Source: Sinonovacula constricta (taxonomy: Eukaryota > Mollusca > Bivalvia > Cardiida > Solecurtidae). Taken from it: a stretch of DNA of 64,000 bases. Under the pieces are notes generated by a model. That model ran no database searches. It was not told the DNA's origin and was given only the letters and a program-made list of their open reading frames with translations. How positions within the stretch are numbered: position 1 is the first letter of the stretch; each line of letters begins with the position of its first letter. Location: contig CM017563.1 in the NCBI GenBank assembly GCA_007844125.1, positions 18,416,847-18,480,846 of the forward strand, read 5' to 3'. The position numbers were made by a program, and so were the translations under genes. Shown piece by piece: positions 1-10,591 of the stretch.

Positions 1-150
1 ACCTCTGATATTAAATTACAAGGGAGACAATTTCCATTTCACCAATGTACCCCCATTGCAATGAATCCTAGTTATAAAGGGTTTGGTTGGGAAGTATGGG
101 ATATATGATGAAACGAAATCCAATTAATGCCCTTTATCTGGAGCTTTTGT

Positions 151-426
151 GGGATGGGATTAGTCGGCATTTTTGCCGATACTGCGCAGCGACATTTCTA
201 TCATTATAGCACAGGGGCACTTATGAGGTGCCCAGGGACTGAACCCGGCCGGTCCATTATACTGACACCCACGAGTCAGGCGTAATGCTGTCCTCTTAGC
301 CCCGAGCGTTAGGAGGGAAGCCACTACTACCAACTATAAAGTCTTTGGTTTGACCCGGCCGGGATTCGAACCCACGACCTCCCGATCCGCAAGCCGACGC
401 TCTACCACCTTAGCTATTGCGGCCGG
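151..426 (-). mobile_element. SINE-2 copy, near full length, with 12 bp TSD
   Basis: This is a tRNA-headed SINE in reverse orientation. The head reads GGCCGCAATAGCTNAGGTGG on the minus strand and carries a B-box-like GGTTCGAATCC. Perfect 12 bp target duplications TGGAGCTTTTGT flank it at 139-150 and 427-438. Other copies lie at 49.8, 53.4 and 54.4 kb. Confidence 0.9.
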
Positions 427-438
427 TGGAGCTTTTGT

Positions 439-1008
439 CAGAGCTTATACATATGCAATATCTTCAATGTGTAAGGTTTCATGAGATATATGTATTATTT
501 TCTAGGTTTCATCAGATATATGTATTATTTTCTAAGACATGGTGCTTTGTACATGTACCTAAAATACACCATATTTGACAAACATTGAAGTGAGTTTTTT
601 GACCTTTGCAATATTAGATGGTAAAAGCACACACTCTTTTGTGATTTATCACTGTGTGATGTTCCATTAAGAAAGAGCTTATTTTATGAAAAGGTAAATA
701 AGAAAATGTCCTATCAAAATTTTCACAGAAATTTAAATTTTATCTACCAGTAGACAAAGGCAAATCCAACCTATTTGACCTTGATGTGTGACCTTGGCAT
801 TTGCTAATCAATAATAAAATATGCATGATGGGGATCATAATGGTGGAAGGCATCATGAAGATCCACTTGTTAGTTTCAGTGAAAACTGTTCTAGACAGAT
901 GGAAAGATGAGCACAAAAATAGACATACATAACAAAAACTATATATCTCCACTTTTGGAGAGTAATGACACAAAAGTGATTCTTTGTGTGTGATTTTTTA
1001 GTTTTGTT
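439..1008. other. Intergenic or intronic, nothing recognised
   Basis: AT-rich single-copy sequence containing a short direct repeat around 475-532 (a TTTCATCAGATATATGTATT-like unit twice). It may be UBAC2 intron 3. I found no exon-like segment. Confidence 0.4.
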
Positions 1009-1200
1009 TGTTATGGTCATAATAGCATTGTTCAGCTATTTTAGTGGAGGAATATCCCAGACAAATGTCTCTGTAGAACCAAGGGTGCAGCCCAAGTCAG
1101 CTGGAAGATGTTCCTACATTCCTAGCCCTGAATAGGAATCAAACCTTTGCGGTAAAAAGCTTAAAAGTCAAAGGAATTACAAGTCAGCAACAGAGAAGTC
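1009..1200 (-). mobile_element. SINE-C copy, degenerate
   Basis: Reverse-orientation relative of the SINE-C copy at 63.1 kb: it shares the GTGGAGGAAKAYCCCAGA and GTAGAACCA blocks and the AGCTGGAAGA segment. The tRNA-like head is strongly decayed. Confidence 0.65.
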
Positions 1201-1490
1201 TTGTACTTAAAAATGTTTCAGCATGGCTTTTACAAAAGTATTTCTCATAAATATCGTCAGTTTTACTGAATCTGGAGATGTTTCACATCTTCTGCCATTG
1301 GTCTGACTATACTGATAGACAAGGTCATTCAAGCAGCTGCCACTTACAGTCCTGAGGGTAGGGGTCCTAAGTTCAAATCCCATTTCCGGCACACAAACAC
1401 AGCAAGCAGCTCCAGGCAAGTAGCCAGAGCTCCCGTACCCAGCAGGTATGACTGGAAATAAAAACAAACATCAAATTATCATCATCATCA

Positions 1491-1783
1491 TGTTTATGTT
1501 TATTGGGTTTATCGTCCCACCAACAGTATTTCAGTTATCTGGAGATGGTGTTCACTTGAAGCAGATATAGTGCTGCCTTCACTGCCTATTGTATGCCGTG
1601 AACACCTGGCATGATACCACACCCAGTCACCAGTCATGGAACTACCCTTATATTTGCTTGAGTATTAGCAAGGGAGCTAAACCATTACCATTTTTAACGA
1701 CTTTGGCATGTGATGGCCAGGGATCGAACCCGGGGCCTCTCGTAACTGGAGCCGATGCTCTACCAATTAGGCTACCAGGCCCG
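1491..1783 (-). mobile_element. SINE-1 copy, reverse
   Basis: Tail first (TTTATTGGGTTTATCGTCCC), ending in the tRNA-like head (CTACCAGGCCCGG). About 20 bp around the CATTATCCTGACACC segment are deleted relative to other copies. It is flanked on both sides by ATC-rich sequence, with TCATCATCA as a likely target duplication. Confidence 0.85.
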
Positions 1784-1915
1784 GTCATCATCAAAGACAT
1801 CATCATAGTCATAATCATCACCAATGACAACATCATCATCCCTCCTCATCATTAAATTCAATATCATTATTACCATAAGCATTTTCACCATCATCATCAT
1901 CATCATCACAGATTT
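1784..1915. repeat. ATC-rich trinucleotide repeat
   Basis: Interrupted CATCAT/ATC repeats, continuing the shorter ATC run at 1477-1490 on the other side of the SINE. The SINE therefore seems to have landed in the microsatellite. Confidence 0.8.
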
Positions 1916-2224
1916 TATCTTCATCACATCAATACAGACACCCTTACATTTGTTGCTATCATCAGCAATATCAACAACAAAAACTGCAATGTGCAGAGAT
2001 CAAAGACCCAAAGGTTTGTAAGTGATCTTTTAAATCAGCCTAACAGTCCAACAAGTCAAAACATGCATAGAAATATTTTTGTTTTTTCATCATAAATATC
2101 AGTTCCCACTGACTGCAACTTCAGACTGTCTTCTTTCCAATGTTCTGAATAAACAGATCTCCATAATTGGAAAAAATCACACAAAATTTACATTACTGAA
2201 CACTACCTCAATTGATAGACAGTA

Positions 2225-2528
2225 CAAATAAATTCTTTCCAAATCTATAAATGAAATAGGGGGTATTGACATCAGCGTAGATAACCCCTATGATGATAAC
2301 ATACGATCTCATAAGTTGGTGGTAATGTAGTTTTCTTAGTTAAAAAAAAAGTAGCTAACTGTGCAATAGGGCATGTTTGTAATGATGAGAGTGGAGTTAT
2401 GCGTCACTTTTCGCGTCGATGTGGAACATAAATAAACATTATTTCACGAGACTTTTTCAGGTAACAACAAATTATTTGGTTGTTTAAGAAACAAAACATT
2501 GATTCAAACTGTTGGATGGCTCCTTTAA
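2225..2528 (+). mobile_element. MITE-T (TTAA-flanked) copy, left end decayed
   Basis: It shares with the 25.0 kb copy the GTTTTCTTAGTT, AATAAACA..ATTT..GAGA and AAACTGTTGGAT blocks. The right end CTGTTGGATGGCTCCT runs into TTAA at 2525-2528. Confidence 0.65.
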
Positions 2529-3080
2529 AGATACAAACAGAATTATGGGTTCCAAGAAATGTTAAGGTAGCCAACAATGCCTGTTCCTAGATATATAAAT
2601 AGATCCAGTAGTAGTTTACCTGGTCCTTTGATTTAATATTAGGCTGAAAAGCATAAAACTGCATCTAAGTCACAGTTATCCGCAGAGCAGCCCTTCCACT
2701 AAGGTTATTTTTTGAATGTCCAGACTTCCAGATGCTAAATTTTGGAAATTCCTGCAACTTTTTCTTGGAAGTTCCATAACGCATATACTACTACCAGTGC
2801 AAAAATGTCATTACGTGTGTTTATGTATATACACAGTTTTGGTTTTGGTTTTTTATATACTAATAGTGCTTTTTAACAACATAAAATATCCTGGTTTTAG
2901 GTAATAAAAAAATATCTTGGTGCAATTTCCATCTAATTATAGCCATTATATTTGCCCAAAATTTAATTTAATTTTTTATATTTGGACTGATAAGCTTATG
3001 AAATCATCTGCCTGTTGCCAAAAATACAAAACTTATGGACTTGCCAGCAAATGAAAACATTTGTTGAACTTAATACTTAC
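2529..3080. other. UBAC2 intron 3, 5' part
   Basis: AT-rich sequence directly after the exon 3 donor (minus strand). Beyond the donor at 3080-3074 I see nothing recognisable. Confidence 0.5.
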
Positions 3081-3200
3081 ACAAAATTTTCTTGAGCCAA
3101 ACCGTTTTTCAAATATTCGAAAATAGTAGAGCAGGACTGAGCAAATAAACAGGTCTTTAAAGTCCAGATAGACCAGTTTTGCAGTGAAGATTCTCCATAG
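3081..3200 (-). CDS. UBAC2: UBAC2 exon 3
   Basis: The exon is 120 nt, exactly 40 codons in phase 0, starting LWRIFTAKLVYLDFKD and ending FRIFEKRFGSRKFC. The acceptor is TTGTTATTTCAG and the donor TGT/GTAAGTA. The FRIFE(K/R)R(F/Y)GSRKF block is the strongest link to UBAC2, and the LWR triplet fits the rhomboid-fold L1 loop. The acceptor is the last member of the 42 bp tandem array that lies immediately upstream in the transcript (3201-4435). Confidence 0.95.
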
Positions 3201-6200
3201 CTGAAATAACAAACAAACAACTCTTTAAGGTGTACTTTCTAGCTAAAATAACAAACTACTCTTTAATGTGTTCTTTCTAGCTGAAATAACAAAGAAAAAA
3301 CTCTTTAAGAAGTACTTCCTAGCTGAAATAACAAAGAAACAACCTTTTAAGGTGCACTTTCTAGCTGAAATAACAAACTACTCTTTAATGTGTACTTCCT
3401 AGCTGAAATAACAAACAAACAACTCTTTTAGGTGTACTTCCTAGCTGAAATAACAAACAAACAACTCTTAAAGGTGTACTTTCTAGCTGAAATAACAAAC
3501 AAACAACTCTTTAAGTTGTACTTCTTAGCTGAAATAACAAAGAAACAACTCTTTAAGTTGTACTTCCTAGCTGAAATAACAAACAAACAACTCTTTAAGA
3601 AGTACTTCCTAGCTGAAATAACAAACAAATAACTCTTTAAGGTGTACTTCCTAGCTGAAATAACAAACAAACAACTCTTTAAGGTGTACTTCCTAGCTGA
3701 AATAACAAACAAACAACTCTTTAAGGTGTACTTTCTAGCTAAAATAACAAACAAACAACTCTTTAAGGTGTACTTCCTAGCTGAAATAACAAAGAAACAA
3801 CACTTTAAGGAGTACTTCCTAGCTGAAAGTACAAACAAATAACTCTTTAAGTTGTTTTTTCTAGCTGAAATAACAAAAAAACTCTTTAAGGTGTACTTCC
3901 TAGCTGAAATAACAAACAAATAACTCTTTAAGTTGTTCCTTCTAGCTGAAATAACAAAGAAACAACTCTTTAAGTTGTACTTCCTAGCTGAAATAACAAA
4001 CAAATAACTCTTTAAGTTGTTCTTTCTAGCTGAAATAACAAAGAAACAACTCTTTAAGTTGTACTTCCTAGCTGAAATAACAAAGAAACAACTCTTAAAG
4101 TTGTACTTCCTAGCTGAAATAACAAAGAAACAACTCTTTAAGGAGTACTTCCTAGCTGAAATAACAAACAAACAACTCTTTAAGGTGTACTTCCTAGCTG
4201 AAATAACAAAGAAACAACTCTTTAAGGAGTACTTCCTAGCTGAAATAACAAACAAACAACCCTTTAAGATGTTCTTTCTAGCTGAAAAAACATACAAATA
4301 ACTCTTTAAGTTTTTTTTCCTAGCTGAAATAACAAACAACTCTTTAAGGTGTACTTTCTAGCTGAAATAACAAACAACTCTTTAAGGTGTTCTTTCTAGC
4401 TGAAATAGCAAACAACTCTTTAAGGTGTCCTTTCAGTTATTTAGACAATATTTGGAATAATTTCTAAGACATCCAAAATAGTCAGTTTTTCAAATACAAG
4501 GAAAACAAGTGAACAGAAAAGATCAAATCTTTATTAGTTCCAGTTATACAAAGTATACTACATAGAGAACTATATACAGTGAAGAGGCAGGAAAAGTAAC
4601 AAGACATTCTGGTGGTTGGGGTGATGTAGTACAAAAGAGTGAAATGATGGGAGAGAGAGAGAGAGATAGAGAGAGAAAGATACAAGGAAAACAAGTTATA
4701 AAAGCCTATTTTTAAAGCTGATGGGATTATCTGCTCTTGATTACATGTCACATGATCCATGCGTTTGAGCATCTTGTGGGCATCTTGAGTACACCAGTTA
4801 AGATATTGATAAGTAAATGGAAGACTATTCCAACAAGATTTTATTTTACAGGAGAAGAAGAAGGTAAAAAATTCAAAACATTTTATTTTTTTAGTAGTGG
4901 ACCGAAAAACATTTTTTTTGACCTTCTAGGCCCGGACCTGGTAGCGCAATCAAACGCCCTGGGTTCGACCCCAGTACCAAGGTCGTTACAAATGGTAGTG
5001 GTATAGCTCCCTCGCTTAATGCTCAAGCAAATATAAGGGTAGTTCCACAACTGGTTGGCCCAGTGTTAGGATAATGTGACTGGGCGTGGTATCATGCCAG
5101 GTGTTCACGGCATGCTATACATAGTGAAGGCAGCACTATATTTGCTTCAAGTGAACACCCTTTCCGGATAACTGAAATACTTTTGGTGGGATGATAAACC
5201 CAATAAAAAAAACAAGACAGTGAGCTTTTTTTTAATTTGATCATATAAAGTTATTTAATCTTCGTTTAATAGATCTAATTTATTGCAATTGTTTGCATAT
5301 AGAATTATTTTGCCTCTAATTTAAATAAGAGTAGTCTTCCTTTGACATATCGGTAAATTGGACATGTTTCCCTACTTGATCAGGTTAACTGGATATATTT
5401 CCCTACCCAAACAGGTTAACTGGATATATTTCCCTACCAACAGGTTAAATAAACATATTTCCCTACAAACAGGTTAACTGGATATATTTCCCTGCCCAAA
5501 CAGGTTAACTGAATATATTTTCCTACCCAAACATGTTAACTGGATATATTTCTCTATCAAACCAGGTCAACTGGACATAATTCTAAACCAAAACAGGTTG
5601 ATTGGATACATTTCTTTACAAATAGGTTTACTGGATATATTTCTCAACCCTTCTTACCTGGAGATATTAAAGTACATCATGCAAGCCTCCCAGCAGACCT
5701 TGGTTAACATTAACATTTTAAGGCTTAGTATTTAATGAATTTGTCATGAAAAGAAAAATAACCATTCATAGACATCTTTTTGAAATATATATAGTGAAAT
5801 ATGTCCCTATAAACATGTTTATAGAAACCATATGTACATTATTTTCACTGAAATTAATCATCTTATTAACAGTACAAAAATACTTGCAAAAATAAACAAA
5901 AGCAAAGAAAGATTGGAAGCTCTGCAAATGTATATTACTAGCAAATAATCATTGAAAGATGATAATTTATTTAAGTCATGCAGCAAAAATATGTTAAAAA
6001 AAACTGGATGGGTAAAACAAAAATTATGCTTTTTAAAGTTTTTTTTTAAAGGTTTGCAAAGAGGCCTGATATATGTGTATCTATATTCCTTATTACGGTA
6101 TGTTGTGCTATTTTATTGTTTTTTGCAGTAACTGCTTGAGTTGTATTCTCTTAAACTGTGTATAAATATTTTCCACTGATCTTTTTTGTATTATTTTTAT

Positions 6201-9200
6201 CATCATTATCAATATTATTATCATAAAATTATTATTATTGTTGCTTTTTACCTGGCATTTGTCAAAGATGTCCGTATGTGTGTATGTGAAGAATCCCTGA
6301 TAGTGTTTCAGGGGCAGGTTGACAATCAGTGACGATCCAATTGCTGAACCAAATAGGACCTTACATACTGGTGTTCTTTCTGGAAAATAAAATTAAAGAC
6401 AGGATAATAAATATGAATAATATTTATCAAAACAGAAGCATTATTAATGGAAGGTTTCTATGACATGGAAAATATAATAAAACAAGAACAAAATTAAGCT
6501 CAAAAAATGTCTAAAGAACCAGAAGCAATGAAAATTCTGCTGGCCATTTATCTGCTACAAAAAATAACAAAAAGTAAGACCAACTTGAAAATCAATGGTA
6601 AAATTAGTTCACATGGACAATATATGGAATACCAGACCTGGCAGCCCAATCTGTAGAGCATCGCTCCAGAGACCAGAGGCCCAGGGTTCAAACACCAGCA
6701 GCGACATACTAAAGTCGTTAAAAATGGTAGTAGTATAGCTTCCTTGCTAACCCTAAAGCAAATATAAGGGTAGTTCCATGATTGGTTGGCCCGGTGTCAG
6801 GATAAAATGACTGGATGTGGTAACATGCCAGGTGTTCACAGTATGCTATACACAGTGAATATTATATTTGCTTGAGCGTTAGCAAGGGAGCTATACCACT
6901 ACTATTTTTAACGACTTTGGTATGTCGCGGCCCGGGAATGAACCTGGGGCCTCCCGTACCTGGAGCCGACGCTCTACCGATTGCGCTACCAGGTCCGGTC
7001 CAAGGGCAGTGTGTTAGGCAAGGGAAGTAAGTGGTGTTCGATATATATTATTAAAAATGTAACATAAACTAAGAAATATTCTGTAAATTTGTTCAAGAAT
7101 TCTGATAAATATATGAAAGTAGAATATGCAGAATATGCAGTGAAGCTCCTTAAGTCAAGTAGACATTTTTGCATACGCAATGTCTGCTAAATATATTAGG
7201 ACACTGGAATTAAAAAAACACACCGCCAAAACGGACCATTTCATTATAAGATCAGGTGACAAAATGGTAGAAACAGGTCAGAAAAGGAAATCCAAGCCTG
7301 ACAGAAATATTAATGTATGTACCAAGATCAGTGGCTTTAACAATTTCTGTAGTTATATACAGATGACCAAGATGCTATCTTTAGCAAAGTGATTTTAAGC
7401 CTTTTGATATTGCTATGCATAGTGAATGGGTGCTTTTTGATATTGCTATGCATAGTGAATGGGTGCATGTCCTATCGAACTTTCAAACAATATAAATTAA
7501 TCAAAACAAGTGGAATTTCATGACATGCAAGTAGTTTTTTTTAAGCCAACTTGCCCATGGACAAGTACAATAAAAAATAGATATCCCTATCCCTGATAAT
7601 CCATGACCAATCAATGTTTTTTGTCTACCCATGGTTACTCAACTCCTAATTTTATCAATGTACAGGAAATAACCATTGAAAAATGGCTCAGTGCTAGGAG
7701 TTGCTGCCAAAACCCCTCAAGGACAAAACCCTCAAATAATGTTTCCTACTCAACCAATTATACATTAAATATCACAGATGGGGTTTTTTGGGTGGTAAGA
7801 AAAATACAAAAATATTCTTATCTAGGCAGATAAAAATATACATAATTTCCACATCAGTGAAAATCCCTTATATTGGCAGCCATCTTTGATGGTAACTTCA
7901 AGGGATTTTCAGATGAATTGTATAGAAGGGTAAATTTTATTTTCTTGTAATTTCTTCATTTGTGGTCCGAAAATTTAATACACCATTGGAAAGCTCTTGA
8001 AATTCATATTTTAGAATACAATATTTTCACAATTGATAAAATCAAACAGAAATAATACACAGAAATAAATAAAACTATTGGCTCATACTTAAAAAAAATT
8101 AACAGTGTATCATTTTCGGTTGTATTTCTTTAACCTTTTAAACTATCTAAATATAGATTTGATATTTAAAATACCTTAGGAAAGCTGTTAGATTTGATAT
8201 AAAATTCAGTAAAATAGACTGAAAAATACAAACACAGTGGTGAGTTTAATACAGCGCATATTTCTAGATTTTGGGCTGCATTAGCTTCTGCCCACAAAGA
8301 TGGCTGCCTTAAACTGTCATATCAGTGTCGCTGACATCACATGGAAACTATCTATAGGACTTTAGTCGGTCCCTTCCAAAACAGTGGGAGGATTTTGGTC
8401 CAATCCATGAAAGGTATTGTCCAGAAACCCATGATTGAGTATCAGCTTGAAGAACTGGAGGCCCCAGGTTCAATCACGAGACTGATCAAACCAATGATTT
8501 TAAGATTGGTAGTTATTATTTCTAAGTTTCACACTCGGGTTTAGGAATAAGCATTAAAAGTGGTACTTCAAATATGAGAATACAGTGATCAACAGGGTTT
8601 CTAATCATAAGTGTCACTGCAAGTATCACTTGCAAAAGTTGTCTGCATGCAGCCTGCAGGGACAGAGAGATACAATAAGACGATGCAAGGCTTTTTTTCA
8701 CTGCCAGGGGTGGAGGACTATAATTTTTTTTTTTGGGGGGGGGGGGGGCGAAATAGTGATTTCTTCCTTAAAGGGGAATGAAAAAACCTGATGTAAAGTT
8801 ACATTTTGGGGAAAACTGCATGATTTTAAAGAAATTTTGTGAGGGGAAGGCGCCTGTAAAAGGCTCCGACTAAAGAAGGTAAAAAAAGAATTGCGATGTA
8901 TGATGTATGAAAATGACATGGAAACTGAAATGGACTGTCCAAAATGATTCTAATTAAAATCGGTATACGGACAACCCGGACCAGCGGACATCCCGGACCA
9001 TATTTCAGGACATCCCGGACCACATTATGAGACAACCCGCACCATCTTTATAACAAATGGGATAATGTTATTTTCACAAATTGCAGTGGTTTGAAGATAA
9101 TTTAAGAGTATAACTAACTTGTATAGAAATTTTATAATCTTAACATGGGCATATTTTAGATGAACAGGAGTTGTAAAAAGAACTTAAACAAAAATTTGTA

Positions 9201-10591
9201 AGGCAATTTTTACATTGATGATTTATAAATTTAATAATGTACAGACTTTTGAAAATAAGCCAATGTTATTATTTTCCAGTCCTTTTTGGAATAATGCAGT
9301 TCTGTAAATCCTCAAGAGTATTAACTAGGAAACGAATCGATGTTTATGAAATAAACTTACGAAACTTAAAAACCTTAATTGTTTAGTATATCCAACATAA
9401 TTCATTGTCAAAAAGAAGACGTAAAACTTAAATATTTAATTTAAAATTCTTATTAATATTCTTATTAAAAATTCATACTTCTGTTTTATAATCCAAATAT
9501 ACTAGTGATGAAAACTTCATAAATTCCAGTCAAATTCCTGTGAAAAATACCTGTGAAATTCCTGTGAGCGCTGAAAAACTGTCAAATTCCTCAAGTGTAC
9601 AAACCTAATTATCAATTGAAATGATTAATTGCTTCAAATGAGCAACTTATTTTGCAAATAAAATTTCAAAATTGTTCACACAAACTGCATCCTTATCGAA
9701 ACGAAATATACAAGAATACAGAAATGGTAATATTAAGATTTAAAGATCGCAAGTCTATATTAAATTACCGTTCTTGTCGAAACGAAATACAAGAATGCAA
9801 TAATAAATTTAGAACTTGCATACCAGTTTAATGTTTATATTCATCATTATATCGATAGTTCTAGAGAACACAAATGATAATAGGCAATCATCATATACAT
9901 ATGACATATGTTTACACACTATTTAAACGGGTCCATACAGCGCAGAACATGCATCAAGCAGCTGGCTGGTTGACCGCTCGTTTTGCGCGTACTCAGCCCA
10001 GAGTTTCATTAGTCTGCCTTGTGTCTGCTTTGATTGTTTAGACTGGTGGTGCTTTAGTTTTTTCTCTTTTACAAGCTTACATTGTAAAGGTATGTCTTTG
10101 GCTTCCTTGTACAATAAATCTAGCAACAAATAAAACGACAGATTCCTCTTTCTAGCACGCCTGTTCAGACGGGCGTGCCACCCTTCCATATCGTTATTGG
10201 TGCGGACTGATCGGCCGTAGACTGACCATGTTGACACCGGCCACAACACACTCTCTATCCATGTTTTCCTTACATATTCAAGGGATATCCTCAAACATGG
10301 TCCGGGATGTCCTTATACATTATCCGGGATGTCCCTAAATATGGTCCGGGTTGTCTGGTCCGGGTTGTCTGCTGGTCCGGGATGTCCCTAATTCTTAAAA
10401 TCATGTCAATGAAGTTGAACTCTCATTGGCGCTAGATCAGTATTAATTTCCAAAATGTCACTAGGAAATATGACAACAATTAGCAAGTCACTTTCTCCTC
10501 TTATAATTGTACATAAACTTATACTGAACATTCGCAAAATATGCCTTAAATACTTACGAAACCCCGATGATGCTTGATTTGAAGGAATCAT
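3081..10591 (-). CDS. UBAC2: UBAC2-like gene, 5' part (join of three exons on minus strand)
   Basis: Three exons join on the minus strand (10591-10558, 6379-6252, 3200-3081) with GT-AG borders and matching phases (phase 1, then phase 0) into an open frame of about 94 codons. The product matches the N-terminal part of UBAC2, an ER membrane protein of about 344 residues in human with a rhomboid-like pseudoprotease domain and a C-terminal UBA domain; the family is known to retain UBXD8/FAF2 in the ER and to work with gp78 in ER-associated degradation. Visible here are the N-terminal SSGF segment, a first membrane helix (about residues 17-33), the LWR motif of the rhomboid L1 loop and the FRIFEKRFGSRKF block that is close to the human one. 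The frame is still open at 3081, so the other membrane helices and the UBA domain are missing; I found no exon 4 between 1 and 3080, so it probably lies left of the window. Identification is from recalled family sequence, not a search. Confidence 0.9.
3201..4435 (-). repeat. 42 bp minisatellite made of UBAC2 exon 3 acceptor sequence
   Basis: About 30 units, mostly 42 bp with some 34-41 bp variants. On the minus strand each reads TTGTTTGTTTGTTATTTCAG then CTAGGAAGTACACC and TTAAAGAG. The pyrimidine-rich tract plus TTTCAG/CTA is the same sequence that forms the real acceptor of exon 3, which is the final unit. Because 42 is a multiple of three, long open frames appear on both strands (for example 303 codons at 3428-4339 minus, period 14 residues); these are repeat artefacts, not genes. 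Confidence 0.95.
4436..4930. other. UBAC2 intron 2, with a short GA microsatellite
   Basis: Nothing gene-like. An interrupted (GA)n tract lies at 4649-4678. Confidence 0.6.
4931..5213 (+). mobile_element. SINE-1 copy with deleted head
   Basis: It runs from CCCGGACCTGGTAGCGCAAT to the AATAAA-type tail. About 30 bp of the tRNA-like part between the A and B boxes are missing. Confidence 0.85.
5350..5650 (+). repeat. 31 bp minisatellite, about 10 units
   Basis: Units resemble CAGGTTAACTGGATATATTT followed by CCCTACCCAAA, diverging towards the right end. The array lies in UBAC2 intron 2. Confidence 0.9.
5651..6251. other. UBAC2 intron 2, nothing recognised
   Basis: AT-rich sequence with T-rich and ATT runs near 6190-6245. 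No repeat family recognised. Confidence 0.5.
6252..6379 (-). CDS. UBAC2: UBAC2 exon 2
   Basis: The exon is 128 nt: two bases finishing a split codon and 42 codons, beginning RTPVCKVLF and ending DIFDKCQ. The acceptor is TTATTTTCCAG and the donor CAG/GTAAAA. Only this frame is open; the other two contain stops. It encodes the first transmembrane segment (VLFGSAIGSSLIVNLPL) and the start of the lumenal loop. It ends in phase 0, exactly as exon 3 needs. Confidence 0.92.
6632..6999. mobile_element. Two SINE-1 partial copies in inverted orientation
   Basis: A forward copy (6632 to about 6860) carrying head and central body meets a reverse copy (about 6861-6999) carrying body start and head. Both outer ends are tRNA-like heads, so the pair forms an imperfect long inverted repeat. 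It lies in UBAC2 intron 1. Confidence 0.85.
7000..7841. other. UBAC2 intron 1; a 32 bp tandem duplication
   Basis: Non-repetitive except for two adjacent copies of a 32 bp unit (TTTTGATATTGCTATGCATA and on) at 7402-7433 and 7434-7465. Confidence 0.6.
7842..8355 (+). mobile_element. MITE-1 copy A
   Basis: About 510 bp. The right terminal repeat TGGAAACTATC ends next to TA (8354-8355) while the left end is slightly decayed. GGCAGCCATCTTTGATGG near the left and AAGATGGCTGCC near the right form subterminal inverted motifs. It is 1 of 5 copies. Confidence 0.85.
8356..8683. other. UBAC2 intron 1, nothing recognised
   Basis: No gene or repeat family seen. Confidence 0.4.
8684..8890 (+). repeat. 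R190 dispersed repeat, copy 1
   Basis: Aligns with 58208-58398 through shared blocks such as GATTTCTTCCTTAAAGGGG, CTGCATGATTTTAAAGAAA and GGGGAAGG..GGCTCC.ACTAAA. A G-rich run (G12 or so) at about 8735-8748 is specific to this copy. Ends and class are unknown. Confidence 0.75.
8962..10394 (-). mobile_element. Mutator-like DNA transposon remnant (1433 bp) in UBAC2 intron 1
   Basis: Long terminal inverted repeats are built of repeated GGACATCCCGGACCA / GGACAACCCGGACCA motifs: four at the left (8967-9045) and five, reverse-complemented, at the right (about 10296-10390). An 8 bp duplication TTAAAATC flanks the element at 8954-8961 and 10395-10402. Inside lies a 123-codon frame (9923-10294, minus) resembling the C-terminal part of MULE-type transposases. 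The rest of the interior is AT-rich with no second frame, so the element is an internally deleted, probably immobile copy. Family assignment is from the protein motif and target-site length, not a search. Confidence 0.75.
9923..10294 (-). pseudogene. MULE-type transposase C-terminal fragment
   Basis: A 123-residue frame starts almost at the inner edge of the right terminal repeat and ends at a natural stop. The segment RTNNDMEGWHARLNRRAR followed by a helix-rich LSFYLLLDLLYKEAK is characteristic of the region after the catalytic core in MULE transposase-domain proteins of animals (TNN.xEGWH.xLN). The DDE catalytic region, and any zinc finger, are absent because the element is internally deleted. 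No frameshift is seen in what remains. It is on the same strand as UBAC2. Confidence 0.65.
10558..10591 (-). CDS. UBAC2: UBAC2 coding exon 1 (start codon)
   Basis: The ATG is at 10591-10589 and eleven codons (MIPSNQASSGF) plus one base precede a consensus GTAAGTA donor at 10557-10551. The start was chosen because human UBAC2 begins about the same distance before its SSGL segment; the frame is open further upstream with another ATG at 10750, so a longer N terminus cannot be excluded from sequence alone. The spare C combines with the first two bases of exon 2 to make a Gln codon. Confidence 0.85.

Noticed and set aside
1340..1440. tRNA-like segment with AAGTTCAAATCCC
   Set aside because: May be another decayed SINE head, but no second copy or target duplication was found.
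3428..4339. 303-codon minus-strand frame of 14-residue repeats
   Set aside because: Artefact of the intronic 42 bp array; its frame differs from that of the adjoining UBAC2 exon, which meets a stop in each unit.
3193..4435. CRISPR-like array
   Set aside because: Units are directly adjacent with no unique spacers, in a eukaryotic intron; it is a minisatellite.
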